In this document: positions 18,120 to 27,106 of the stretch, one piece after another
Layout of the letters: every line of letters starts with the position of its first letter
Numbering within the stretch: position 1 is the stretch's first letter
Assembly: GCA_040222875.1 (NCBI GenBank)
Contig: JAVKCG010000004.1
Location: 1-64,000 of the forward strand
DNA: 64,000 nt
Direction of reading: 5' to 3'
From: JAJCYL01 sp040222875
GTDB lineage: Bacteria > Bacteroidota > Bacteroidia > Cytophagales > Cyclobacteriaceae
Notes under the pieces: model-generated
What the model was told of the DNA's origin: nothing
Seen by the model: only the letters and a program-made list of their open reading frames with translations
Database searches by the model: none
Made by a program: the position numbers and the translations under genes

Positions 18120-19619
18120 TCAGTTTTTAAGTCTCTGCTTCCAACGTCTGTTTGAGCGACTTGGGTTAGCAGAATCAGAAATATCTGCCATTTTATTTTC
18201 CGTTGTAAAATGATGAAGCGCAATTGCAGCAGCAATTGATTGCTCCTGCTCTGTTAACTCAGAAGCTATAGTCTCTGGCTTGAAATATTGTTCTACAAAC
18301 TTTGTACTGAATTTTCCGGAGATGAAATCGTCATGGCCCAAAACGAAATGACAAAATGCCAGGGTAGTTTGAACACCCGTAATTTGATATTCTTCAATTG
18401 CCCTCCTCATCCTCGCAATTGCTTCAGTTCTGTCTTTGCCATATGTAATCAGTTTGGCAATCATCGGGTCATAATAAATGGGAATTTCCATCCCTTCTTC
18501 GAAGCCGTCATCCACTCTTATTCCTGGCCCCATTGGCCTTTTGTAGGTTGTCAATTGACCAACGTCCGGTAAAAAATTATTTGCAGGGTCTTCCGCATAA
18601 ACCCGCACTTCAATAGCATGCCCATGCAATTCAAGATCGTTTTGAGAGAATGGCAATGTTTTACCCTCTGCAACAGCAATTTGCTCTTTAACCAGATCAA
18701 CCCCAGTAACCAATTCAGTTACAGGGTGCTCAACCTGCAGCCTTGTGTTCATTTCGAGGAAATAATAATTGAGGTCCTTATCAACAACAAATTCCACTGT
18801 ACCAGCACCAAAATAATTGCAGGCTTTGGCCACATTTACAGCAGTCTCACCAATTTGCATACGTTGTTTTGTGTCCATAACGGGAGATGGTGCTTCCTCA
18901 ATCACCTTCTGATGTCGACGTTGAATAGAGCAATCACGCTCAAAAAGATGAACGATGTTGCCATGTTGATCTCCAATTACCTGCACTTCAATGTGCTTGG
19001 GCGAGGTGATATATTTTTCAATAAACACCGAACCATCACCAAATGCAGATTTAGCCTCGCTGACTGCTCTCTCCATCTGCTCTACAATTTCATCTGCAGA
19101 ATGAACTATCCGCATTCCTTTACCTCCGCCACCTGCACTTGCTTTAATTAAAACTGGATAGCCTATTTCATCGGCAACTTTCTTCGCCTCCTCTGGGTCT
19201 GACACGGCACCCTCAGTACCAGGCACAAGCGGGATATCATATTTACCAACGGCCTCTTTAGCCTTCAGCTTGTCACCCATCGTTTCAATTGCCTCAGGTG
19301 ATGGGCCAATAAAAATTAAACCTGACTCATTAACGGCTTTTGCAAAACCCGCATTTTCTGACAGGAAACCATAACCAGGATGAATTGCATCTACTTTCAG
19401 GTTTTTGGCTACTTCAATAATCTTCTCCCCTTTCAAATATGACTCAGAGGATGGTGGCGGACCTATCAAAACAGCCTCATCTGCAAAAGCTACAAATGGT
19501 GCATTTTTGTCTGCTTCACTATATACGGCTACTGTTTTAATGCCCATTTCTGATGCCGACCGCATCACCCTTAGAGCTATTTCGCCTCTGTTAGCGACTA
19601 ATATTTTCTTGATTTCCAA
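18120..19619 (-). CDS. accC: Biotin carboxylase (acetyl/acyl-CoA carboxylase subunit)
   Basis: AccC carboxylates biotin on its carrier protein using ATP and bicarbonate, the first half of malonyl-CoA (or acyl-CoA carboxylation) synthesis. The protein has 499 residues with KKILVANRGEIALRVMRSA at the start, ATP-grasp GGGGKGMRIV, and EMNTRLQVEHPVTE. A tail of about 45 residues beyond the usual 450 is Ser/Lys-rich and ends WKQRLKN. The start is TTG at 19619: an in-frame TAG lies two codons upstream and the canonical N-terminus follows directly. No accB is adjacent, so this may be the stand-alone acyl-CoA carboxylase type. It heads accC-DUF1015-maf. Confidence 0.95.
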   Translation of the reverse strand: MEIKKILVANRGEIALRVMRSASEMGIKTVAVYSEADKNAPFVAFADEAVLIGPPPSSESYLKGEKIIEVAKNLKVDAIHPGYGFLSENAGFAKAVNESGLIFIGPSPEAIETMGDKLKAKEAVGKYDIPLVPGTEGAVSDPEEAKKVADEIGYPVLIKASAGGGGKGMRIVHSADEIVEQMERAVSEAKSAFGDGSVFIEKYITSPKHIEVQVIGDQHGNIVHLFERDCSIQRRHQKVIEEAPSPVMDTKQRMQIGETAVNVAKACNYFGAGTVEFVVDKDLNYYFLEMNTRLQVEHPVTELVTGVDLVKEQIAVAEGKTLPFSQNDLELHGHAIEVRVYAEDPANNFLPDVGQLTTYKRPMGPGIRVDDGFEEGMEIPIYYDPMIAKLITYGKDRTEAIARMRRAIEEYQITGVQTTLAFCHFVLGHDDFISGKFSTKFVEQYFKPETIASELTEQEQSIAAAIALHHFTTENKMADISDSANPSRSNRRWKQRLKN

Positions 19620-19641
19620 AGACTAAAATTTTTGCAAAGCG

Positions 19642-19672
19642 CAATGCTATAAAGAAAACTATCAATAGGCAA
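19642..19672 (-). promoter_or_regulatory. Candidate accC promoter
   Basis: Minus-strand TTG (19670-19672), a 20-base spacer and TAGCATTG (19642-19649) approximate the Bacteroidota TTTG/TAnnTTTG promoter with one mismatch in the -7 box. The leader would be about 15-20 bases. Confidence 0.35.
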
Positions 19673-19676
19673 TTTA

Positions 19677-19707
19677 TTGGTTTGGGTCTAATTGTAGCTT
19701 AATTTTG
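19677..19707 (+). promoter_or_regulatory. Candidate promoter of the alpha-oxoamine synthase gene
   Basis: TTG (19677-19679), a 20-base spacer and an exact TAATTTTG -7 box (19700-19707) fit the Bacteroidota sigma-ABfr pattern well. The expected leader of about 90 bases ends at the ATG at 19803. It lies next to the divergent accC promoter candidate. Confidence 0.5.
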
Positions 19708-19802
19708 CGGCCGGAAATAGAGAGCAGCATGCAGCGTCATTTTTATTGATTTGCATCAGCCAAGTGGTTATATTTAATTCTTGCCTCAACTAAACCTTAT
19801 TT

Positions 19803-21062
19803 ATGGACTTATTTGAAAAATTGTTAAGTGACTCGGGTCCCCTGGGTCAGCATAAAGTAATTGATAATAACTTTTACATGTTCCCTAAGCTTGAGGGTGA
19901 AATTGCCCCCCGCATGATTTTTAAAGGGAAAGAGGTTCTTACATGGAGCTTAAATAATTACATAGGCCTTGCAAATCATCCGGATATTAGAAAAGTAGAT
20001 GCTGATGCATCTGCCGAATGGGGCCTGGCGTATCCAATGGGAGCCAGAATGATGACTGGCAATACCACGCACCACGAGAATTTTGAGCGACAGTTGGCTG
20101 ACTTCGTAATGAAAGAGGAAGCCATGCTCCTCAACTATGGCTACCAGGGTATTATGTCAGTAATTGATGCTTTGGTTGATAGAAGGGATGTAATCGTATA
20201 TGATGCAGAGAGCCATGCATGCATTATTGATGGTGTAAGAATGCATATGGGCAAACGACTTGTTTTCCCACACAACAACATCGACAATCTCGAGAAGCAG
20301 CTCATTAGGGCCGAAAGGTTATCTAAGGAGTCAGGCGGTGGTGTTTTGGTGATCACCGAGGGTGTCTTTGGTATGTCAGGAAACATGGGCAACTTAAGAG
20401 ACATAGTGGCCCTCAAGGAAAAATATGACTTCAAATTATTAGTTGATGACGCCCATGGTTTCGGTACGATGGGAGCAACAGGTGCCGGAGCTGGTGAAGA
20501 GCAAGGCGTTCAGGATGGAATAGACCTTTACTTCTCCACATTTGCGAAGGCTATGGCTGGTATCGGTGCATTTATTGCCGGAAGAAAGGACGTTATTGAG
20601 CACCTTAGATATAATACCAGATCCCAGATTTTTGCGAAATCGCTGCCAATGCCGTTTGTTATTGGTGGGCTAAAGCGACTTGAAATGCTTAAGACAATGC
20701 CCGAATTAAGGCAGAAATTATGGGAAATTGTAAGGGGCATTCAATCAGGATTGAGGGACAAAGGTTTTAATCTTGGCACTACTAAATCACCAGTAACTCC
20801 AGTATTGCTGTCTGGTGGGCCGGTTGAGGCTTGCAACCTCGTTTTAGACCTTAGAAACAACTTTAATATTTTCTGTTCAGTAGTTGTGTACCCTGTGGTA
20901 CCAAAAGATGTACTTATGTTAAGGATAATCCCAACTGCCATGCATACTCTTGATGATGTTGAGGAAACCATTGCAGCTTTTGAAGCAGTAAAAGTGAAGT
21001 TGACCGACGGAACCTACATGAGAGCTGGATGGGACGATGTTAAAAAAGTGGTCTCAATGTGA
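19803..21062 (+). CDS. Alpha-oxoamine synthase family PLP enzyme (serine palmitoyltransferase-like)
   Basis: Enzymes of this family condense an amino acid with an acyl-CoA: serine palmitoyltransferase, KBL, BioF and the cysteate acyltransferase of capnine sulfonolipids. The protein has 419 residues. The PLP aldimine Lys is K249 in STFAKAMAGIGAF, the cofactor-binding DDAHGFG begins at D215, and the substrate region is GNTTHHENFERQLADF. The absence of an adjacent biotin cluster or threonine dehydrogenase argues against BioF and KBL. A role in sphingolipid or sulfonolipid head formation is my inference. It is followed after 94 bases by the histone H1-like gene and a terminator. Confidence 0.85.
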   Translation: MDLFEKLLSDSGPLGQHKVIDNNFYMFPKLEGEIAPRMIFKGKEVLTWSLNNYIGLANHPDIRKVDADASAEWGLAYPMGARMMTGNTTHHENFERQLADFVMKEEAMLLNYGYQGIMSVIDALVDRRDVIVYDAESHACIIDGVRMHMGKRLVFPHNNIDNLEKQLIRAERLSKESGGGVLVITEGVFGMSGNMGNLRDIVALKEKYDFKLLVDDAHGFGTMGATGAGAGEEQGVQDGIDLYFSTFAKAMAGIGAFIAGRKDVIEHLRYNTRSQIFAKSLPMPFVIGGLKRLEMLKTMPELRQKLWEIVRGIQSGLRDKGFNLGTTKSPVTPVLLSGGPVEACNLVLDLRNNFNIFCSVVVYPVVPKDVLMLRIIPTAMHTLDDVEETIAAFEAVKVKLTDGTYMRAGWDDVKKVVSM

Positions 21063-21156
21063 AAAAAAGGGTGATAAATGCCTATTGTTTCACTTTTTAA
21101 CTATATTGCGACACCATTTTGGAATTAATTCAACAACCTTTTAAAAATCAAATAAC

Positions 21157-21330
21157 ATGAAAAGATTTGAGCAAATAAGAGACTTGGTTATGTCATTAGA
21201 AGGCGATTTCGACAAGTTCTATGACAAGGGTAACCAAGCAGCTGGTACCAGGGTAAGAAAGGGAATGCAAGAAATGAAAAATTTAGCCCAGGAAATCAGG
21301 GTTGAAGTTCAGGCTAAGAAGAACGCATAA
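21157..21330 (+). CDS. Histone H1-like small basic protein
   Basis: This is a 57-residue protein, MKRFEQIRDLVMSLEGD..., with GNQAAGTRVRKGMQEMKNLA in the middle and VQAKKNA at the end. It is the short histone H1/Hc1-like protein that is common in Bacteroidota, thought to bind DNA or RNA as a chromatin-associated factor. It is a predicted helical hairpin with 12 Lys/Arg. Length and sequence are typical. The ATG is preceded by TCAAATAAC with no Shine-Dalgarno. A strong terminator follows directly. Confidence 0.9.
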   Translation: MKRFEQIRDLVMSLEGDFDKFYDKGNQAAGTRVRKGMQEMKNLAQEIRVEVQAKKNA

Positions 21331-21353
21331 TTATACCTGACCTAAAAAATTAG

Positions 21354-21381
21354 AGGGTGGCTTTTTAAGTCACCCTTTTTT
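21354..21381 (+). terminator. Rho-independent terminator after the histone H1-like gene
   Basis: AGGGTGGCTT (21354-21363) pairs with AAGTCACCCT (21367-21376), a 10-bp stem with one G-T pair and a 3-base loop, and a T-run follows. It lies 23 bases past the stop codon. Confidence 0.9.
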
Positions 21382-21622
21382 ATTTACCTTTTTTATACTG
21401 AGTCCTCCCTCACCACATTCGGTTTTACTTCAGTAACCAATGAGATTTGATACCCCCTTTATATCCTACCTCTCTGATTATTAAGCTTTTAGGGTAAAAT
21501 TTCATAAATTCAATTAGTTAGATTTCAAATTTGACATCAACTAGCTATATACCATGACCCATAAAGTCGATGGGTGAAAAAATTTTTGAAGCCTGACCAA
21601 CCATTTTCCGGGTGGCAGCGTG

Positions 21623-22204
21623 ATGTTTAAAATTTCCCAGGAATTGGCAGCTGAAACCAAAGAACTGATTAAGCTCCTTAAGCAATGCGAAAAGGGGGAA
21701 AGGAAGAGCCAGGATGAGCTTTACCGGCAATTCTATGGCTATGCCATGGGTGTCAGTTTAAGGTATTCTACTAACCGCGACGAAGCAATAGAAATTGTAA
21801 ACCTTGGCTTTTTTAAGGTACTAACACAGCTTAAAAAATATAACCGGGGGCTTTCATTTAAAGGTTGGCTCAGGAGGATAATGATCAATACAGCGATAGA
21901 TTTTTATAGACGAAACTCAAGGCACCAACATTTGGATGTGTCATATGCTAAAGACGAATCCGTAAACTATGATGCCTTAGATAAGCTTTCGGAAAAAGAA
22001 ATTCTCGATGCAATTCAAGAGCTACCGCCGTCTTACAAAATGGTATTTAACCTTTTTGTAATTGAAGGTTTTAAACATGAAGAAATTGCGGAGCAACTCG
22101 GAATAACTACCGGAACATCAAAATCGAACCTGGCTGTGGCCAGAAAAAAACTTCAGAAGATTCTGAATGTAATTCAAACCGAAAAGGTGAGAAAACATGG
22201 ATGA
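21623..22204 (+). CDS. RNA polymerase sigma factor, ECF family (sigma-70 type)
   Basis: The protein has 193 residues with sigma region 2 near ELYRQFYGYAMGVSLRYS, followed by RDEAIEIVNLGFFKV and FKGWLRRIMINTAIDFYRR, and region 4 LPPSYKMVFNLFVIEGFKH with HEEIAEQLGITTGTSKSNL as helix-turn-helix. This is the usual envelope-linked ECF type of Bacteroidota. A GTG at 21620 directly precedes the ATG at 21623; the ATG was preferred. It overlaps the next gene by 8 bases, which is the normal place for its regulator. Confidence 0.92.
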   Translation: MFKISQELAAETKELIKLLKQCEKGERKSQDELYRQFYGYAMGVSLRYSTNRDEAIEIVNLGFFKVLTQLKKYNRGLSFKGWLRRIMINTAIDFYRRNSRHQHLDVSYAKDESVNYDALDKLSEKEILDAIQELPPSYKMVFNLFVIEGFKHEEIAEQLGITTGTSKSNLAVARKKLQKILNVIQTEKVRKHG

Positions 22205-23495
22205 CAATAGATTTGACGATATCATAAAAGGCAAAGTTGGTGAGTACACCGACCCCACTTTCGATGAGGGAGCAATTGCTGGCCTTCATAATTTAATAGC
22301 TGCTAACCCGGCAGTTCCCTGGTACGTGGGTTATAAAAATGTTGGGCTGATGGCGGCAACATTGGCTGTTTTTACAATGATCAATTGGATGCTAATCAAT
22401 GAATTTGGTAATAATTCAGGCGATCTCGCCTCAATTCATAATGCTGAAATTATAGCATATAAATCTGCAGTTGAAGACTTGAAAGGTGAAATTCAGAAGC
22501 TTCAATCAGCGGCACCTGATACTATATACATTACCCAGGCTAATGCCCAAAATCTTATAGAAGAGGCTCCCCGAAACCCAGCATTGGTTAGTAGTAAAGG
22601 TCCAACCGAACAAGATATTATCGCAGCTTTTCTTACCGGCTTACAAGATGAGAATGAGATCGCTTCAATCGCTGGCTTCTATTTCTTCAAGGAAGATGCC
22701 CTCCCACAAATTGGCGATTTGACTTTGGAGGGGAGAAATGTGCTGCTTGCCTCACGTGACTTTATATACGCCTCATCAGATCAGGATACTATTTATAAGG
22801 ATGCCAAAATTGCCGTTATAAAACCGGATAAAGATAATGCACCGCTTGTCGTGATCAGAAACCTTGAAAAGCACTATTCAAAAGGGATAGGCCTAAAGTT
22901 GGGTGTCGAAACTGAATTTGCAGCATCCAGCCCTGATTACGGTAAAGGCGAAGGCCTACCAGGTATCGGACTAATGGCGGAACTCGTTCTATCGCCATCT
23001 TTAGGACTTGAAACCGGTTTTAAGTACAAAACCCGTTCGTATGCCATCGACGACCCCGATCCGTCTGATTTGAGTTCATACCCAGGTATAGACAATACCC
23101 TGGGGCCGTTAGCCGACACTGAGGTAGATGCCAGGCTTTTTGAAATCCCTATTAACCTGAAATATTATACCCCGATAAGCCAGAATAATGACTGGTATGT
23201 CAGCCTTGGCATATCTCCTAACCTGTACTTTGCCCAAGGGTTTGAATATGGCCACGAATTTCAGGGAGAGGTTGGTAATGCCGAGGTTGATGTGACTAAC
23301 AAGGTAGATCGCAATCAAACCAAATTATACCTCGGAACACTCAATGCCGGTACTGGTTTCAATTTCGACATTAACAACAAACGTTCATTCCAATTAGGTG
23401 CCTTTTACCAACGTACGCTTAAAGACATTGGCTTTGAGGAGCGCAGCTTCAATGTATTTGGTGCTAAGGCTAGTTATTGGTTTCGAGTGAAGTAA
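22197..23495 (+). CDS. Single-pass membrane protein with beta-barrel-like C-domain, sigma factor partner
   Basis: The protein has 432 residues. The N-terminus of about 48 residues is soluble (MDDNRFDDIIKGKVGEY) and one membrane helix follows (about 49-67, GLMAATLAVFTMINWML). Next comes a short coiled-coil-prone stretch (ENAVEDLKGEIQKL-like, near 90), a variable linker, and from about 225 a region of alternating residues that reads as an outer membrane barrel (LGVETEFAASSPD ... GAFYQRTLKDIGFEERSFN) ending YWFRVK. The gene overlaps the sigma factor, where anti-sigma factors usually sit. The N-terminal part could hold the sigma factor, but no known anti-sigma motif is visible. Proteins of this layout recur in Cytophagales and are usually annotated only as beta-barrel proteins. 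Confidence 0.7.
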   Translation: MDDNRFDDIIKGKVGEYTDPTFDEGAIAGLHNLIAANPAVPWYVGYKNVGLMAATLAVFTMINWMLINEFGNNSGDLASIHNAEIIAYKSAVEDLKGEIQKLQSAAPDTIYITQANAQNLIEEAPRNPALVSSKGPTEQDIIAAFLTGLQDENEIASIAGFYFFKEDALPQIGDLTLEGRNVLLASRDFIYASSDQDTIYKDAKIAVIKPDKDNAPLVVIRNLEKHYSKGIGLKLGVETEFAASSPDYGKGEGLPGIGLMAELVLSPSLGLETGFKYKTRSYAIDDPDPSDLSSYPGIDNTLGPLADTEVDARLFEIPINLKYYTPISQNNDWYVSLGISPNLYFAQGFEYGHEFQGEVGNAEVDVTNKVDRNQTKLYLGTLNAGTGFNFDINNKRSFQLGAFYQRTLKDIGFEERSFNVFGAKASYWFRVK

Positions 23496-23749
23496 GTGTT
23501 CGATAGATTTTAGAACCCTCTAGACCAGTCTGCAACTAGGTTATTTCCTGTCATTAGTCAAGAAAGCCACGACTCAAAACTACCAGTTAAGAGTAGGTAC
23601 TTACTTATATATTTTTTACTCAAGACCAGTACTATCAGCCTTATATGGTGTGCAACAATGAAAAATCCAATAATATCATGAGTGTTTTGAAATAGTAAAG
23701 CATATACTAGTACCAAAATCCAGCCTCAACTTAAAATATATATAAAGCG

Positions 23750-25459
23750 ATGGATTATAAACGGTTCGATAACTTAGACGAAGAACAATTACCAATACCG
23801 AAACATAAACTACATCATTGGTCTCATTTTCTAGGGTTGTATGCCGGTGAGCATGTAGCTGCTACCGAGTTTGTTATCGGGGCAACTTTTGTTGCACTAG
23901 GTGCAAAAACCATGGATATTGTGCTTGGATTGCTTATTGGTAACCTCCTTGCAATTTTAAGCTGGACGATTATTACCTCGCCTATTGCTGTAGATACCAG
24001 ACTTAGTTTATATACCTACCTACACAAGATTGCAGGAGATTCCATGACGAAGCTTTACAACTGGGCAAACGTTATCATTTTCACGGTAATTTCTGCCGCA
24101 ATGATCACGGTCTCATCTACAGCCGTTCGATTTGCCTTCAATATACCTGCTCAGCTTAACTGGTATCCATCCAATGCATGGTTTGTATTAATTGTTCTGC
24201 TTGTGGGGATCATAGTGGTATTTGTCGCTATGTATGGCTTCAATGCAGTTTCGGATTTTTCAGGAATTTGCGCACCGTGGCTTTTCGTGATGTTTACCAG
24301 TGGTTCGATGGTATTAATTCCTGTCATAACATTAAACGTCCTGGGTCAGACCCAACTCTCAGGATGGGATGATTTTGTGAGGATTGGAGATGCCTCTATT
24401 TGGACCGGTTTCAACAGTAGAGGTGAGGCAGGAATAGGATTGTTAGAAGTTGTCGGGTTTGCCTGGGCGGCCAATACAATTACGCATTTCGGGTTGATCG
24501 ATATGGCACTTCTGAGATATGCGAAGAAAAAATCCTATGGTCTTGCAACCAGCTCAGGAATGCTCTTTGGTCATTATATCGCCTGGATATCTGCAGGAAT
24601 TATGGGAGCCGGAACGGCCATTATTTTAGGAAAAACCATTGTTCAATTGGACCCGGGAGACGTTGCATATTATGCCCTTGGGCTGTCGGGATTTGTGATC
24701 GTAATTATTGCCGGATGGACTACTGCCAATGCTAACCTGTATCGGGCTGGACTAGCTGCGCAGGCTATTTTCACCAAATATTCACGTAGACAAACGACCT
24801 TAGTCGTAGGATTAGTCACAGTTGTTGTGGCATGCTTCCCGTTTGTCTTTTCTCAAATTCTTCCATTATTAACCTACGCAGGATTATTAGTAGTCCCAGT
24901 TGGTGCAATTGTCTTTGCCGAACATCAGATATTTCCCAGAATTGGATTCACGAGGTATTGGTCTTCATATCAAAAGCTTACCACCAGTGTTCCGGCGATT
25001 GCATCTTGGGGTCTTGGGCTACTCGTCGGCTTTGGACTCGACATGATGAATATAATGTCATTTTATTATCTGTTTGTGCCAACCTGGTTATTCACAATTT
25101 TGATTTACATCCTGCTTGCATCAAAATATGGTGCTAGTGAGAAATATCCGGAGGAAGGAGCAAAAGAAGCCCAAAGAGTAGATGACATTAAGGAGTATCA
25201 TGAACATTTAGCATCAGAATTACCTTCAAAGTCGATCGATACCAGCGCCCTCTCTAGAATGCTCAAATTGATCTCTATAGTGGCACTTGTTTGCACCCTG
25301 ATTCTTGCCATTAGTGTGATGTTTTTCAGCGCTGATGAGGAGGCTTATCTCATCAATCGAGAAACGTTTTATTTCTACGGATTCATTTGCACTATCACCT
25401 ATTTCGTCACTGCTTATTGGGCATTACAGAGGGGTAAATCTTTGTCTCTTAAATCATAA
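23750..25459 (+). CDS. NCS1-family permease (purine/cytosine permease-like)
   Basis: The 569-residue protein has about 12-14 membrane segments. The N-terminal LHHWSHFLGLYAGEHVAATEF and the segment SWTIITSPIAVDTRLSLYTYL correspond to the first helices of NCS1 nucleobase-cation symporters, and GFAWAANTITHFGL and GWTTANANLYRAGLA match conserved helices of the family. The substrate may be a nucleobase, thiamin or another small molecule. The next gene, a polyol dehydrogenase, starts 4 bases after the stop, which suggests coupled expression, but the metabolic link is unclear. A C-terminal tail of two helices near 515-560 is usual for longer members. Confidence 0.82.
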   Translation: MDYKRFDNLDEEQLPIPKHKLHHWSHFLGLYAGEHVAATEFVIGATFVALGAKTMDIVLGLLIGNLLAILSWTIITSPIAVDTRLSLYTYLHKIAGDSMTKLYNWANVIIFTVISAAMITVSSTAVRFAFNIPAQLNWYPSNAWFVLIVLLVGIIVVFVAMYGFNAVSDFSGICAPWLFVMFTSGSMVLIPVITLNVLGQTQLSGWDDFVRIGDASIWTGFNSRGEAGIGLLEVVGFAWAANTITHFGLIDMALLRYAKKKSYGLATSSGMLFGHYIAWISAGIMGAGTAIILGKTIVQLDPGDVAYYALGLSGFVIVIIAGWTTANANLYRAGLAAQAIFTKYSRRQTTLVVGLVTVVVACFPFVFSQILPLLTYAGLLVVPVGAIVFAEHQIFPRIGFTRYWSSYQKLTTSVPAIASWGLGLLVGFGLDMMNIMSFYYLFVPTWLFTILIYILLASKYGASEKYPEEGAKEAQRVDDIKEYHEHLASELPSKSIDTSALSRMLKLISIVALVCTLILAISVMFFSADEEAYLINRETFYFYGFICTITYFVTAYWALQRGKSLSLKS

Positions 25460-25463
25460 TTTA

Positions 25464-26942
25464 ATGAGCGAATTACTACTTAATACTGAAAATCTAGATC
25501 GAATCGAAGACAGTATTCAGCGACCAAATTTCGATCGTAAAAACCTTAAATCAGGTATCGTTCATATTGGCGTAGGTGGTTTTCATCGTTCACATGAAGC
25601 ATATTATGTCAATGAATTGCTAGAAAATTCCAATTCAGATGAATGGGGCATTTGCGGAGTGGGTTTACGAGAAGCTGATCGCAAAATCGCTGATATCCTT
25701 AATCATCAGGATTACCTCTACACTCTCATTTCGAAGCACCCGGATGGAGTTGTTGAAAATAAGATTATCGGGTCGATTGTAGGTTTCCTACTTGGTATAG
25801 ACGATCCAAATGGGGTGATTGAAAAGTTAGCTCACCCAGACACCAAAATCGTTTCTTTGACGATCACGGAGGGTGGATATAACATCGATGCTTCCGGCGA
25901 GTTTGATTTCACCAATCAAGATATAGTTCATGACCTGGAGACTCCAACTCACCCCAAGACGGTGTTTGGATTTTTGGCTGCTGCTTTGAAGAAACGACGT
26001 AAAAGGGAATTGCCTGCCTTCACCATTCTATCATGCGATAACGTAGAACACAATGGAGATGTAGCCAGGTATACACTCCTTGCATTCGCCAGGAAACAAG
26101 ACCCGGCATTAGCAGAATGGATTGAAAGCGAAGTTTGCTTTCCCAATTCAATGGTGGATAGAATAACTCCTGTGACTACTCAAAATGACATTGACTACCT
26201 AAAATCGCTTGATCTAGTAGATGAATGGCCGGTAACCTGCGAACCTTTCATCCAATGGGTAATTGAAGATAAATTCTCGAATGGAAGACCTGTTCTGGAA
26301 AAAGTAGGTGTGCAGTTTGTGCCTGATGTGACACCTTACGAGAAAATGAAACTTCGTTTACTCAATGCAGGACACTCGGTCCTTGGAATTTTAGGATCCA
26401 TTCATGGACATGAAACCATAGACGATTGTGTAAATGATCCTGTCTTTTCAGCCTTTCTTAAAGCCTTTATGGACATTGAAGTAACTCCTGTTTTGGATCC
26501 GGTAGCCGGAGTTGATTTATTAGAATATAAAAACAGCCTAATTGAGCGCTTTAGCAACCCAAACATTAAAGATCATGTAAGTCGCATTTGTTCAGAAAGT
26601 TCTGCAAAGTTGCCTAAGTTCTTAATACCTACCATTCATGAAAATTTAGCCAAAGGTGGTAGTATAGAATATGCAACTCTGATCCTGACGGCATGGTGTT
26701 ATTACTGTGATAAAGGGCTTAATCAACATAATGAACCCCTGAAAATCATTGACACAATGCAACAAGAACTTCACGAGGCGGCCAAAGGGACTTCAGCAAA
26801 TGCCTTATCATTCCTTCATTTGAGATCCATTTTTAATAATCTAGCTGATAACCCATCTTTTACAAATTTGTATTCGAAATTGATTAGTTCCATCTATAAG
26901 AATCCAGACATTCGACAATTCATGGTGGTGAAAACTGATTAA
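25464..26942 (+). CDS. Mannitol dehydrogenase family polyol oxidoreductase
   Basis: The protein has 492 residues from ATG 25464 (MSELLLNTENLDR), four bases past the permease stop. A longer frame begins inside the permease and was rejected. The NAD-binding part has VHIGVGGFHRSHEAYY, typical for the long-chain mannitol/mannonate dehydrogenase family, and TITEGGYNID follows. The catalytic triad corresponds to Lys296, Asn301 and His304 in KMKLRLLNAGHS, matching the K-x4-N-x2-H pattern of mannitol 2-dehydrogenase. The substrate could be mannitol, arabinitol or a related polyol. No phosphotransferase or uronate genes are adjacent to settle it. Confidence 0.88.
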   Translation: MSELLLNTENLDRIEDSIQRPNFDRKNLKSGIVHIGVGGFHRSHEAYYVNELLENSNSDEWGICGVGLREADRKIADILNHQDYLYTLISKHPDGVVENKIIGSIVGFLLGIDDPNGVIEKLAHPDTKIVSLTITEGGYNIDASGEFDFTNQDIVHDLETPTHPKTVFGFLAAALKKRRKRELPAFTILSCDNVEHNGDVARYTLLAFARKQDPALAEWIESEVCFPNSMVDRITPVTTQNDIDYLKSLDLVDEWPVTCEPFIQWVIEDKFSNGRPVLEKVGVQFVPDVTPYEKMKLRLLNAGHSVLGILGSIHGHETIDDCVNDPVFSAFLKAFMDIEVTPVLDPVAGVDLLEYKNSLIERFSNPNIKDHVSRICSESSAKLPKFLIPTIHENLAKGGSIEYATLILTAWCYYCDKGLNQHNEPLKIIDTMQQELHEAAKGTSANALSFLHLRSIFNNLADNPSFTNLYSKLISSIYKNPDIRQFMVVKTD

Positions 26943-27106
26943 TATCCAAAACTTTAAAAGTGCAACAAATGGTAACTCATGGATCAATCAATGATTCAGA
27001 ACTCAGTTACTCCTTCATCAAGTACCTAACAACACAAACTCTCCACCTTCTCCAATAATTACCCGTTCTGTGCAATCTTTGGGGCTTCAATAAAAAAGCA
27101 CCTTAC

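Noticed and set aside
18618..19151. 177-codon open frame on the plus strand
   Set aside because: It lies opposite accC, whose protein is fully recognisable, and has no family features.
23496..23749. Possible small gene ahead of the NCS1 permease
   Set aside because: All frames are interrupted after a few codons; only AT-rich spacer is seen.
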